From the NCBI RefSeq assembly GCF_963675165.1, contig NC_087387.1, forward strand, positions 2,655,501-2,719,500: a stretch of DNA of 64,000 nucleotides. Direction: 5' to 3'. Positions within the stretch are counted from its first letter, which is position 1; every line of letters starts with the position of its first letter. The notes below the pieces were generated by a model. It searched no databases and was not told where the DNA came from. It was given only the letters and a program-made list of their open reading frames with translations. Shown here in pieces: positions 1 through 9,777 of this stretch. A program made the position numbers and the translations under genes. This DNA comes from Halichondria panicea (lineage: Eukaryota; Porifera; Demospongiae; Suberitida; Halichondriidae).

Positions 1-587
1 AACGAGTCTTCATCCAATTCACTCCAAGTGTAGATGTTTTCTCTCGACTTCGTATGACCTTTTTGGGAATTGACAAGACATATGTGATATAGGCATAAGG
101 TGAAGGGTGCAATGTCATCAGCTGTATTGATGATATGGGCTCTGTAGTGGTACCTTTGTATTTTCTTCTTCTCATTGAATAGGCCTCTTTTCAATAGAAA
201 AGAATTGCAAATGTCATCTCTAGGGACAAAATTATCAATTAGTTGCTTTAAGATCACTTTACCTGGTGCAATAACAAGGATGGGTTTGTTCAAATCGATA
301 CCTTGAAGTTTCTTGCTAGAAACATACTTCCCAAAGTAGTACGGCAAGCAGCATATCACTCCTGTCTTTCCAGAGCCAGTGGGCATCGAGACAATAGCTG
401 TTTGGTTGGCTGTCGCAGGAGTAGAAAACCAGTTGATAACGCTTTCAAGAGCTTCAAGCTGGTGATCATAAAGTCTTCCTTTTTTCTCAAGACTTTTTAC
501 AATTTTTTGTCCATGCTTTTCAAGAAAAGGAGGTTCAGTTTCAGTTGAACTATCAGAATCAGTATTCTCATCAATTTTTGATGCCAT
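1..587 (-). CDS. SF2 helicase (DEAD/ResIII-type), N-terminal part, cut by window edge
   Basis: A single open frame of 195 codons runs from ATG at 587 to the window edge. After an acidic, serine-rich lead (about 35 residues) comes a Q-motif-like stretch (LYDHQLEALESVINWF), then a perfect Walker A/motif I (MPTGSGKTG, about residue 67) and a motif Ia-like strand (PILVIAPGKVILKQL). This order is that of superfamily 2 helicases of the ResIII/DEAD type: ATP-driven nucleic-acid remodelling. The DEAD/DEAH box and helicase C domain would lie beyond position 1. Serine/threonine/acidic residues before the core suggest a regulated eukaryotic protein. No intron is seen in the visible part. The exact subfamily cannot be told from this fragment. 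Confidence 0.85.
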   Translation of the reverse strand, partial: MASKIDENTDSDSSTETEPPFLEKHGQKIVKSLEKKGRLYDHQLEALESVINWFSTPATANQTAIVSMPTGSGKTGVICCLPYYFGKYVSSKKLQGIDLNKPILVIAPGKVILKQLIDNFVPRDDICNSFLLKRGLFNEKKKIQRYHYRAHIINTADDIAPFTLCLYHICLVNSQKGHTKSRENIYTWSELDEDS

Positions 588-1900
588 AATTATAATATTC
601 TTGCTGGCCACAAAATGTACAAAATGTACTCACTTTATATAACCAGGATAGCAGCATCACTATAGTAACCTACAACACTGGTACCACACGTCACATGACT
701 AGCCAAAAGGATATTAACTCGTGCATGAATATCATCAAGACTGTTAACTTTGATAGTGGATACATGCAGTCCTTTTAGTAACACTTCAGAGAACAGCTCC
801 ATATACGCCAATGAAACTCATTTGAAAATGGTGTATCAAAGTGTCCGGGGGTTCTCATTTCGAGATACATTGTATATAACACTACACCCATGCAACAGTG
901 ACGGCTTGCGAGTCTACTAATTCAGATACTTTGCAGTTAATGTGGCATACAGTAATTAATGCATGTTTGCTTCTCTTCCCCACTGGCCTACCACACTGAC
1001 ACCACCATGCACCCCCTGTGATGACACTTGTTTGTGTATAATTATAGGGAAACTGGCTAAATAATTATATTGGGTCAATTAAGCGGAATAATACACCATT
1101 CTCAACGGAGTTTCATTGGCATATAATTATATGGAGCTGTTTTCTGAGGCTGTGCTGAAGGTCATTCAATGTAGTGTACGTAGTGGCTCTGGGACCATAT
1201 CCGTGTATCTCTTCTAACTCCCGCAAAAGCCTGGGAAACTTATTGTGTCCAATGCATACATCTCAGAGCTACCCCCATTACTGAAATTCAGAATCACATG
1301 CCCTTTGATAGTAGGTATCGAATCTCGATTGTTGTGAAGTAGCTAGAGGTACACAGAGCGCTTTTTCATGCTTATATTCCTATAGTACCTACACAGCCAA
1401 AAATCCACGGGTCTGTTTCAGGCCGTTTGGTGAAAACGAGCGTATCAGGACGTAGCCCACCCACGTCCTGTGTACAAGCCGTTCTCACGGGGCTGTGTAA
1501 CTAAATAGTGTCCTGTGTCCCAAATGGCCACAAGTATGAGATGAAAGTTGATGTTTAGCAGAACTGCTCGTGGACTTCTTACAGAGAGCAAAACAATTCT
1601 CATGAATTATTCATGTTTAGCCCTCGTGTTAAAAAGTAAGCCTCGATTAAAACCGGGAGATACACGGATGGTACTTCGAGGGTACTCTTCCGTTTCCAAT
1701 CCCTCTTTACTCTATCTATGGTTAAATGTACTATTTTATGCATGCAGTCTATTAGCCTCCCTCACCATGCAGCCTTCAAGAGAAAATGCGGCCTGGGATC
1801 GAGGCTAGCTGTCTATGTAATAGCAGGAGCGCTCCTGGTAATGGTTGTACCATGGATATCAAGGATTTGTACTACCAGGGCACTGCCCTCAGTAGTACCA
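588..1900. other. Intergenic, no gene recognised
   Basis: No exon with splice borders or family similarity was found. The stretch holds short dispersed-repeat pieces, for example a segment near 893-930 that recurs near 38080-38110, and a GGGATCGAGGC motif near 1794-1806 that belongs to the hairpin family seen at 1980-2050. Probably the upstream region of the minus-strand helicase plus repeat debris. Confidence 0.5.
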
Positions 1901-1901
1901 A

Positions 1902-2136
1902 GAGGTCATCCTAATGAACTCTTGGTAGTACAATAACAATATACACAGCAGATATCCACGTACAGGTAGCTTGTACTATGAACACCTATAGAAGTAGCCT
2001 CGATCCCAGGCCTCTCTTCGAGGAAGAGCACCTGGGATCGAGGCTACTTCTATAGGTGTTCATAAGTACAAGCTACCTGTACATGGATATCTGCTGTGTA
2101 TTGTTATTGTACTACCAAGAGTTCATTAGGATGACC
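1902..2136. repeat. Fold-back (long inverted repeat) element, arms about 105-110 bp
   Basis: The left arm (about 1902-2012) and right arm (about 2031-2136) are near-perfect reverse complements around a spacer of about 18 bp at 2013-2030. They meet at the sequence AGCCTCGATCCCAGG and its complement. The transcript would form a long hairpin. No coding capacity. Best read as a non-autonomous fold-back transposon or MITE; the inner AGCCTCG...CCCAGG hairpin recurs at 34202-34288 and, more divergent, at 54900-54970. Confidence 0.85.
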
Positions 2137-2376
2137 TTATTGAGGCCTTGTGAAGGAGGCTACTATAGAAGCTGTTATCTCCAACCCATTTACAACTGAG
2201 TAGTAGTAAACACTCTTTGATCCCTGCCTGTGCACATTACATGTATGTGTGCTGTGTGCTTGCACTTGACAAACCACATTTACAACTTCAAGCACCAGCA
2301 CATTTTTTGCTTTCCACACATTTTTGTCTCATAAGTCTTTAAAAGAGAGGGTCCTTAAAGGGTAGAGGGTGGTAAA

Positions 2377-2494
2377 GACACTGTTTAGGAAGTTTCCTCA
2401 GGGCTTAGTAGAACCCTCACTACATTTGGGATATTAAAACCATGCAGCTTTGGGCTTCTAGATCACGTGCCGGGGAAACTTCCTAAACAGTGTC
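2377..2494. repeat. Short MITE with 21-bp perfect inverted ends
   Basis: GACACTGTTTAGGAAGTTTC at the left end is matched by its reverse complement at the right end, a 21-bp perfect pair (2377-2397 and 2474-2494) around 76 bp of unique sequence. Size and structure fit a small non-autonomous DNA transposon; no clear target duplication was identified. Confidence 0.7.
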
Positions 2495-3084
2495 TACAGT
2501 GCATCGAGTAGAATACCCACAAAATTAATGTGTGAGTAGTTGTACTAAATATCTTATGATTGGAACATTTCTAAGAAAATCTGCTGATACTGCTGTGTAG
2601 GTAAATGAATAAGCTACAACATATCTAAAAATGTTTCCATGACAACATAAGGTGCGTTTGTGATGATTAAAAAAAACAGTAAGTTATAGTGGGTAATCGG
2701 TTAGGGAGAGAAAAGGCCAACAGTTTCCGGCTAAGGTTTGGAACTTTGTCACAACATCAGTTCTATTAGCAATCTCATGAAAGGTTCGATGTTGCATATT
2801 TACACATCTTCCGTAGTGCTTAGTTTTTAGTGCTGTTTTAGTGAGGGAAAGATTTGAAGAAGATCTTATGGCTAAGGTCCAAAAATTACACTGAGTAAAG
2901 AGCTTGAATAAATTGTCTAACTTTTGATAAGAAATACTGTTCCGGAGATAATTGATGTTACACACATTTTTTTTACGATCACCCCCGTTTCCACCTTAAA
3001 AATGGCCTGGATTTCCCACATTTTTGAATTATGAATGTTGTAGCTTATTTATTCACCTACACAATGGTATCAGCACAATTTCTT

Positions 3085-3240
3085 AGAATGTTCCAATCTT
3101 GCGATACAATTAACGATCCTTGCCAGAATGCAATAGTTAGGGTCAAATTTTTTGCTGATTTGGCTCATTCGCAAAGGTTTTTCACTAGCAAAATATTTTA
3201 GTAATAGGGTACCGTAAGACCTCGATTTAAGGCGACACTT
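3085..3240. repeat. Partial copy of the CCGTATTACTAGAATG MITE family
   Basis: This stretch is closely similar to the right half of the element at 38734-38940: both share the run GCTGATTTGGCTCATTCGCA and the following AAAGGTTTTTCACT. It ends near GTAATAGGGTACCG. It is truncated or diverged at its left side. Confidence 0.65.
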
Positions 3241-3784
3241 TTTAATAATTACGTTTTGCGAAAGTAGAGTTTTAATGTACACAAAAAAATGAATTTATGT
3301 GGTGCTATATGGGCGAAATGTCCAAGTGTCGCATATTTAGAGGGGCTCAAAAATTACAGTGGGACATGAAAGAGACCATCACAATATCATGCACTTTCAT
3401 GTCTAATATTTTAGTGAGGAATGTGACCAGGTTTCCTGGCTCCCACTTATAATTGATAGCAAATTCCTCAGTTCTAGTAGAGGTTTTACGGTATGCCCTG
3501 AGTATACTACTGTACAATCTCATGTTCTGATTCGTGATGCATGTCAGACCTCCTCTGATAGTAACACTTGACAGATTGTTTGTCCAGGATGGTTTCATGG
3601 TGATTGTTATCTTGCAGCATCCATCACGTCTGATAGGGAATGTGTACATGTATGCATGTCTCTGCTGACAATGGTTCTCACACAGATCGAGGAGGTAGAC
3701 CAAGTGTACCCTAGGCTTGAATTGGTCACAAGAAAAAGTGAAAGTCATTATTGCATGTAACTTCAATTTAAGGTGCACCTTACA

Positions 3785-4432
3785 TACCGTATAGCGGGAA
3801 ATTTTCCCGTTTTTCGAGGACAGACAGTTAGCATGAAAATTAAAACTGGGATAAACTCCCATGCACGCACCAATGTGGGTGTGGTTTCCTGGCATTGAAC
3901 CACAAAACCAACGAAAATTTAGGCTGAAACTCGAGCAATGCACAAATATTCACACTTACTGTATAGTGCCAAATTTTTCGAGCAGTAAATATTTTACAGA
4001 TAAATTTAAAGTGACCACACCCCTACAAAAGTAACTTTACAACACTAGAGTAAACCTATGATTCCAATTTTTTGAGGACCATTATTAATTTACGAGGTTT
4101 CATCAATCCACGAAAATGTTGCACCTTGAAACCTACATACGCTATATACTATAAAGAGAAGAATGGATATCAAAAAATTGCCAGTATAAACCTGTATAAT
4201 TATTGTACATGTTGCATTTTGACCTCTGAGATCAAAGGAAACACTGTGCCAATATCTGCCATATGGCACAGTTCAGATGGTGACTGTGCCACTATCTGGA
4301 TACTGATAATAATAACGTGCTAAGATTAAAGGCGTAAGCAGTCAACCCACGAAATTTATTCAACGAAATGCTTTTAGAAGCCATTCCACGAAATTTAAGT
4401 GCCTCGAAAATTTCGCACTATACGATGGCATT
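3785..4432. repeat. Nested copies of the CCGTATAGCGCGAAATTTTC MITE family
   Basis: A left terminus (ACCGTATAGCGGGAAATTTT) lies at about 3786, a second diverged terminus (CTGTATAGTGCCAAATTTTT) near 3959, and an inverted terminus (CCTCGAAAATTTCGCACTAT) at about 4404-4426. The arrangement suggests one copy inserted in or next to another. The same family is intact at 49112-49345. Confidence 0.6.
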
Positions 4433-4809
4433 TCACTGGAAAAAGTTGGTTCCTTGGAAAGGGTGCAGCAGATAAAACAACAACTGTACATATTATTATT
4501 TTGCACAAAATAAAAAATTCCATTTACAACATAACAACGAAGACTATAATAATATTATGGTGCTAATAGCTACTAGTCCTTTATTTCTACTATAACTATT
4601 TCTCTCTCTTTTAAGTTTAATACATCATGGTCAGTTTTCAGGGGAAGCAGTTTACCGTCATTATTCTCCGTGTACATACCTGCATGGCAGGAACGAAGGT
4701 TTCAGTTAGGAGTGCATACAGACTGAGAGAATGCAACAATGGTAAGCAGTCTCTGTTGCACACGTACCGTATAATAGTGCATGTAGGTTAAACAGAATAT
4801 ACAAATAAT

Positions 4810-6045
4810 GGCATTACAGTATGGTGTGTAATCAATGACAAAATTATCCAGTGTAAATTTAGATAGGCCGTACCAAAACTGGACTCAAAAATGCTGACAG
4901 TGCAGAAAGTGACCCTCAGAAAAATTGATGCTCTCAAAAATACACAAAGAAACTCAGTATATACTAAAATCATATTCATGCGCACAAAGGGGAACTATTA
5001 TATTATACCTTCACCAATACAAGAGAACTTTGAAGCAGGAAACTATAGGAACTGACCCTCATACCCACACTAAACACTGTACCAACATTGAGCATTGAAT
5101 TTGTCATTGATTACACACCATACTACCACCATACTTGCATGGGTATGAGTATGATCCCTGTGTGCATGGGTATGATTTTCTGATATGATTATCATGGGTA
5201 TGATTTGCAGAGGGTATATAGTTTCCCTGGTATGATTTTCTGATAGGGATTATCATGTATTGCATGGTATGAGGGTATAGTTTCTCTGGTATGATTTTCT
5301 GATAGGATTATCATGTATTGCATGGGTTAGCCTTCACAAGGCCTCAAAAAGGAGGCCTGCTACTGACTGCTTTGCGTATGCGCAAAATTATTGGATAATT
5401 TCCCTATAATGTTTGAAATTTTACCAGAAAAATATCCTGAATAATAATTATATACAGACAAAAAATACTATTAAAGTCATACACAGAGCTGTACGTTTGG
5501 TTGCAGCAGCTATTTCTTTCTGATAGAGCCTACATGTAGACTTTCACCAAGGTTAGTGTCAGATGGGTGTGGCCTGTCCATATAGGCTATTGTCAGCCTT
5601 CCCTCTGTTTAGACGATTGTCATCCACACTGTTGCAGGCTATGAGTCTTTAGCAGGCTCAGGGTAGCTATTAGAATGCTATCACAAGGGCTAGAAACCTT
5701 CACAATCGCACTTTTATCCACTTTCTTCAATCCACTTCCTTTCGTTGTGACGTCATTGTTTTACTGAGCATTATATGTGAGTCCCCAGTTTCTGGGGATT
5801 ATGTGGCGCATGCGCAAAGAGTTGATACTAGGCCCATCTTTAGTGCGGCCTGGAGTCAAGGCTATGCATGGGTATGATTTGCTGAGGGTACAGTTTTCTT
5901 GTGTGGGCAGAAATTCTGAGGGTACCATTTTCTGTGGGTCACTTTCTGCACTGTCAGCATTTTTGGGTGCAGTTTTGCCACGGCCTATCTAATTTACACT
6001 GGTTAATTTTGTCGTTGATTACACACCATATTACGATACTCACCC
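4810..6045. repeat. Large fold-back element, about 1.2 kb, inverted arms over 100 bp
   Basis: The left arm (about 4815-4925, starting at the GTGTGTAATCAATGACAAAA side) is the reverse complement of the right arm (about 5925-6040, ending TCGTTGATTACACACCA), with some mismatches. A further copy of the arm end lies inside near 5096-5125. The middle carries an imperfect tandem array (5140-5335) and a segment like 38550-38710. Non-autonomous fold-back transposon is the most economical reading; no transposase frame is seen. Confidence 0.65.
5140..5335. repeat. Imperfect minisatellite
   Basis: About three diverged copies of a 50-60 bp unit containing GGTATGATTTTCTGATAGG, ATTATCATGTATTGCATG and GGGTATAGTTTC follow one another inside the fold-back element. 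Unit lengths vary, so it is an imperfect array. Confidence 0.6.
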
Positions 6046-7058
6046 AGAAATAAACAACCCCTCGTATTTAAGCACATACATGTACACGCCTCCAAAACAG
6101 TGTCTAACTATTGCATTTTCTAATCTCAAATACAATGTAATCTCCAACCCCATATACATGTACAAAATGTAAATATGGCCATAATGCATGTACATGTAGC
6201 TCAGAATATCTAAACACAGTTTTTTTTATCGTATTAGAGTGCAACTCGAATAAAAAGCACTAAGCCCCCCCCCCCCCAAATTATTTACTCCAATTGAGCG
6301 CGACTAAATTCTGGAATTATTATTTATTGGCGCACATGTAGATATAAATCATTACGCAGCCTATGAATGAAGTATGTACTAAATACAATAAAATATGTAC
6401 AATTTAACCTCGTGGAACGGCTACTATTACTTTACGTTTTAACGCTAAGCGCCAAACTTGTTCTACTCGAACGTTACTTTTTTTGGGGTCGTGTATTAGA
6501 AAAAAGGCGATAAGCTGGACGAGTGAACAACAGTTAGCTAACTAGAGATATACGGTACAGTTAGTGTTCCAATTCTATGTTGCGGAGACTGCAAGTTTAG
6601 TGCATCTTTATGATAATTTATAGATGTCTAAGAATGTTTCTTGGGACCAAACGATTGTGTGAGCAGTAAAGGAGCAGTAAAGGAGGGCGTATTTTCACTA
6701 CAGTTTTCAAATTTAAGCCCCCCCTCCCCATAATTTTGTACTGAGTACACACTCCTGCATGATAGTTGCAATAGTCAAGCTATATTAATTATTGACTTCT
6801 CAGCTACCACAAAATGCTCAACAAACAATAACAAGGTTGAGACAAAGACACACAAATCAAGTGTATGACTGTGTGGACAGGCCCACAGCAATTTTTATTA
6901 GTAATTATACCAGGAAAACCACTACTACAGTGTATACGTATACCCACTATGGGGATAGACCCTTGCTGGACTGTGCTGATCCTTAAAAGGAATTATTAAG
7001 CGCATATACGTAGAACTTCCCTTGGGTACAAACACAGCACAGTCATGGTGGTACAACT
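6046..7058. other. Intergenic, no firm gene
   Basis: Contains a C-run (about 6267-6280) and AT-rich DNA. A last exon of the minus-strand gene above (7258-9383) may lie near 6965-6985, where an acceptor CCTTTTAAG is followed by a short frame to a stop, but two acceptor choices give different proteins and neither is recognisable. Confidence 0.35.
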
Positions 7059-7192
7059 CAGAGGAGGTACGACAGGCGCGGTGCAGCTCAAGCAATTAGC
7101 CTTTGATTGAGCAATAATTGTCTGCCCATGTCGTATGTTTGTAATCAGAGGCTAATCGTTTGAGCTGCACTGCACCTGTTGGACCTCCTCTG
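7059..7192. mobile_element. Mutator-like MITE, 134 bp, 9-bp target duplication
   Basis: Termini are CAGAGGAGGTACGACAGG at the left and its inverted, slightly diverged copy at the right; inner parts (AGCAATTAGCC...) also pair. It is flanked on both sides by GGTACAACT (7050-7058 and 7193-7201), a perfect 9-bp direct duplication. A 9-bp duplication is typical of the Mutator-like superfamily. Sister copies lie at 26289-26423 and 55225-55367. Confidence 0.9.
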
Positions 7193-7257
7193 GGTACAAC
7201 TATTACACAGCTTTCAGGAGTGCACATACTCCTAGTACAATCATGTATATAACTCAC

Positions 7258-9383
7258 CAGTGATGTACTCTCCAGAACATCCCCACTTCCTAGTACTCCA
7301 GACAATGAGGGAGTTGAACAGATCGTAGTAGTTGGCTATCTGGATGTCGTCCTGCAGCAGAATAATAATACGATGAGCATACATACTCTATTTGGTTACC
7401 TCAATGAACTATGGATGGCCAATGAGCAATTTAAACACAGCTCCCCAAAAGCTTGTTTTACTTTTGAAATTGGATAATTCTCCAAACCGGAGTTAGGGAT
7501 AGTCACAAAGATAAAATCAACAGTATTGTAGGGACAGCCTCAATTGCATGCATGTGTTCTAATGGCAAATTAATGTTACTGCACTAATTCACCTCTTCTG
7601 GTGATCCCTTTAGCTTTATGCCAATGCGCTTTGGCCCTGGACTGCAGGTGGAAAATCGGAACTCTGCATTCTTGATATTAGCACTGTGTGTGCAGCTGGC
7701 CGTGGTCACTGCTCGTCCTACCAGGACTACACTGTACTTTGACCCAGGGTAGAGGGTGTTCTGAGGTATGAACTCCGCCCTCTGTTGGCGAGCATCGTAA
7801 CTGATCCTGCCCTTGACAGTACTGAGAGATGAGTCCACTGAATTACACGTCACCTAGGTGGAGAAAATCATCGTCATTTGTACATGTACACGTACTGTAT
7901 ATGAAGTGGTTTGGAAATGCAAAATGGGTTAAAATCTGATACAAGTGAGATAAGTACAGTGCAGTGGACGCATACCGTATTACTACAATGTTTGCTAGCA
8001 AAAAAACTTAGCCAATCAGCAGAAATGTTGACACTTTGAGATATAACTTTTTAGGATTATGATGGACGCATAAGCACTGGTCAAGTAGGTCTTATTTATG
8101 CGAGGCTATTAGTACTCGCAAATTTGTTGATGTTCGTAAAACATTGTAATAATACATACGATAGTGAGCAGTAAAAAGATTCAGTGGAGAAATGGTAAGG
8201 AGCATGTATGAGTAAAATGGTATTGAGATTATAGTTGTAAAACTGATGATCCCAAATACTAATACTGATTGTATATTGTAAATTGATGTGTTGTGTACCT
8301 TGAACTACACGTACATTGTATCTTTCAGATTAAACAAACTGTTATATTGCTGGCACCGTGCTAACTTGAACCCATAATCACCTAGCAAGGGAAACACCCA
8401 ACATACACTTCAGTATGGTAGGTTCACCACCGGTAGCAAGAGTATATGATAGAGAAGAGAGTATCGAACGTAGGCATACTGTACATCGGAGAGTAACGTG
8501 ACTTCCTGTATCTGTCACAAGCTTGGAATTTGCACACTGACCAATCCAAGTGTGGGTGATGTAATCTATCAAAGTAGATTACATCACCCACACTTGGATT
8601 GGTTTGATAGATTACATCACCACTCTTGCCGGTAGTTATGTAGAATGTAGACTTCAAACTAAACGAAACAGAATATTAGTAGTACAGTCCTACCTCAAAG
8701 AGTTTGTTAATATTGACAGTCTTCACATCACGATCAAAAAATATGGTGATTTTGGAGTCCAGTGAAATATCTGTGTCTTGGTTGCCAGGGGTGATCCTGG
8801 TGACATGGGCTGAGAGTTCATCAGACTCGTTGCCAGACGAGGAGGACAGCGGAGACATGTCACTAGTGGACTGACGACGATTCATAGACTGAGGGACGCG
8901 CTGGAAGAGGGGATTAAATATTGTGTGATGTGCGGGATACTGCGTGTGTAGTGTGGGGAGGGTTGTAAGTTTTCATGAGACATGGGCACAGAGACATGCT
9001 ACACAATTACTGTATACTGCGCATGTAAAGTTAACTGCCACTGATTCTGGCCTTCATATATTGTAGGCCTACACCATTGTATCTAGTCCTACAAGTGTAC
9101 AGCTTTTAATAGGATGGGTACTTACAGGAGATTCATGTCTTGACACCACAGTGTAGGACCTTCTGTCTAGACTTCTGGGTGGCAGGGGAGGACTGACACG
9201 AGACGAACCACCCGTACTAGCCGTGAATGACGGTGTACTGGTAGTCTGTGATGATGTAGAGTATCTTCTAGACACTGGGGCTGGGGGGAAGGACTGGTCA
9301 TACACGTTCTCGTCTCTTGAGGTTGGAGAATAAGCTCCTCCGGCCACCTCCACTCCAGGCTTGTTACTGGTGTTGTTACCCAT
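7258..9383 (-). CDS. Putative N-myristoylated, proline-rich protein with bacterial-type Ig-like (SbsA/Big_5-like) domain; 3' end open
   Basis: Exons 5'->3': 9383-9126, 8900-8694, 8651-about 8592 (end uncertain), 7853-7593, 7351-7258, all but the third joined in phase 0. ATG at 9383 is preceded in frame by a stop and begins MGNNTS, a textbook N-myristoylation start (Gly2, Ser6). Then follow a Ser/Thr/Pro-rich tail with PPLPPR (PxxPxR, class II SH3 ligand) at about residue 66. The second to fourth exons (VTRITPGNQDTDISLDSKIT, then FIPQNTLYPGSKYSVVLVG) match the pattern of SbsA-type Ig-like domains: P-G-x-x-x-I-x-L-D at the start, F-x-P-x-x-x-L-x-P-G-x-x-Y near the end. The fifth exon (DDIQIANYYDLFNS) resembles a beta-grasp segment. 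Membrane-tethered adaptor is inference. A terminal exon below 7258 is not resolved. Confidence 0.6.
7975..8155. mobile_element. MITE of the CCGTATTACTAGAATG family in an intron
   Basis: The left end CCGTATTACTACAATGTTTG pairs with the right end, which reads GTATTATTACAATGTTTTAC on the other strand. A TA lies just outside the left end, compatible with TA duplication (Tc1/mariner-like). It sits in the intron before the exon starting at 7853. Confidence 0.7.
8541..8602. repeat. Perfect 28-bp palindrome with 6-base loop
   Basis: CCAATCCAAGTGTGGGTGAT (8541 onward, 28 bp to 8568) is repeated exactly in reverse complement at 8575-8602, separated by TCAAAG. It overlaps the uncertain 3' border of the third exon of the Ig-like gene, so it could influence splicing of that exon or be a very small insertion. 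Confidence 0.85.
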
Positions 9384-9777
9384 TGGTTTCACAGACTGTT
9401 GATTTGGCTAGCTGTGATTCTTCTAGCGTCTTTGGCTAGCTGTTTATGCCAGAATTAAAATCTGATTTGGTCTACAATATTTCACTTTATACCAGTAATT
9501 AGAATCTGCAAACTCCAGCCCCACCCACGTCATAGTCTGCAGAACTGCAAACTGATAATTCTGTGCTTATCTATGGTACCATGCACCCTAGCCCTGTAGC
9601 TGTATCTTGTGACACTTGCCATTTTGTGCATGAAACAAACAATTTAAGTGATATAAGGTTGGGCCAGAAATAAGGTGCTGATATCTATCTGCATAATGTT
9701 AAAAACAGGCCTGCCCTGTCTAACTAAAAAAACATACATGACATACAATTATCATTGTATTAATTGCATTTGTGCTG

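Noticed and set aside
3347-3943. 198-codon minus-strand open frame.
   Set aside because: Cysteine/histidine-rich low-quality translation running into MITE ends; no recognisable domain or splice structure.
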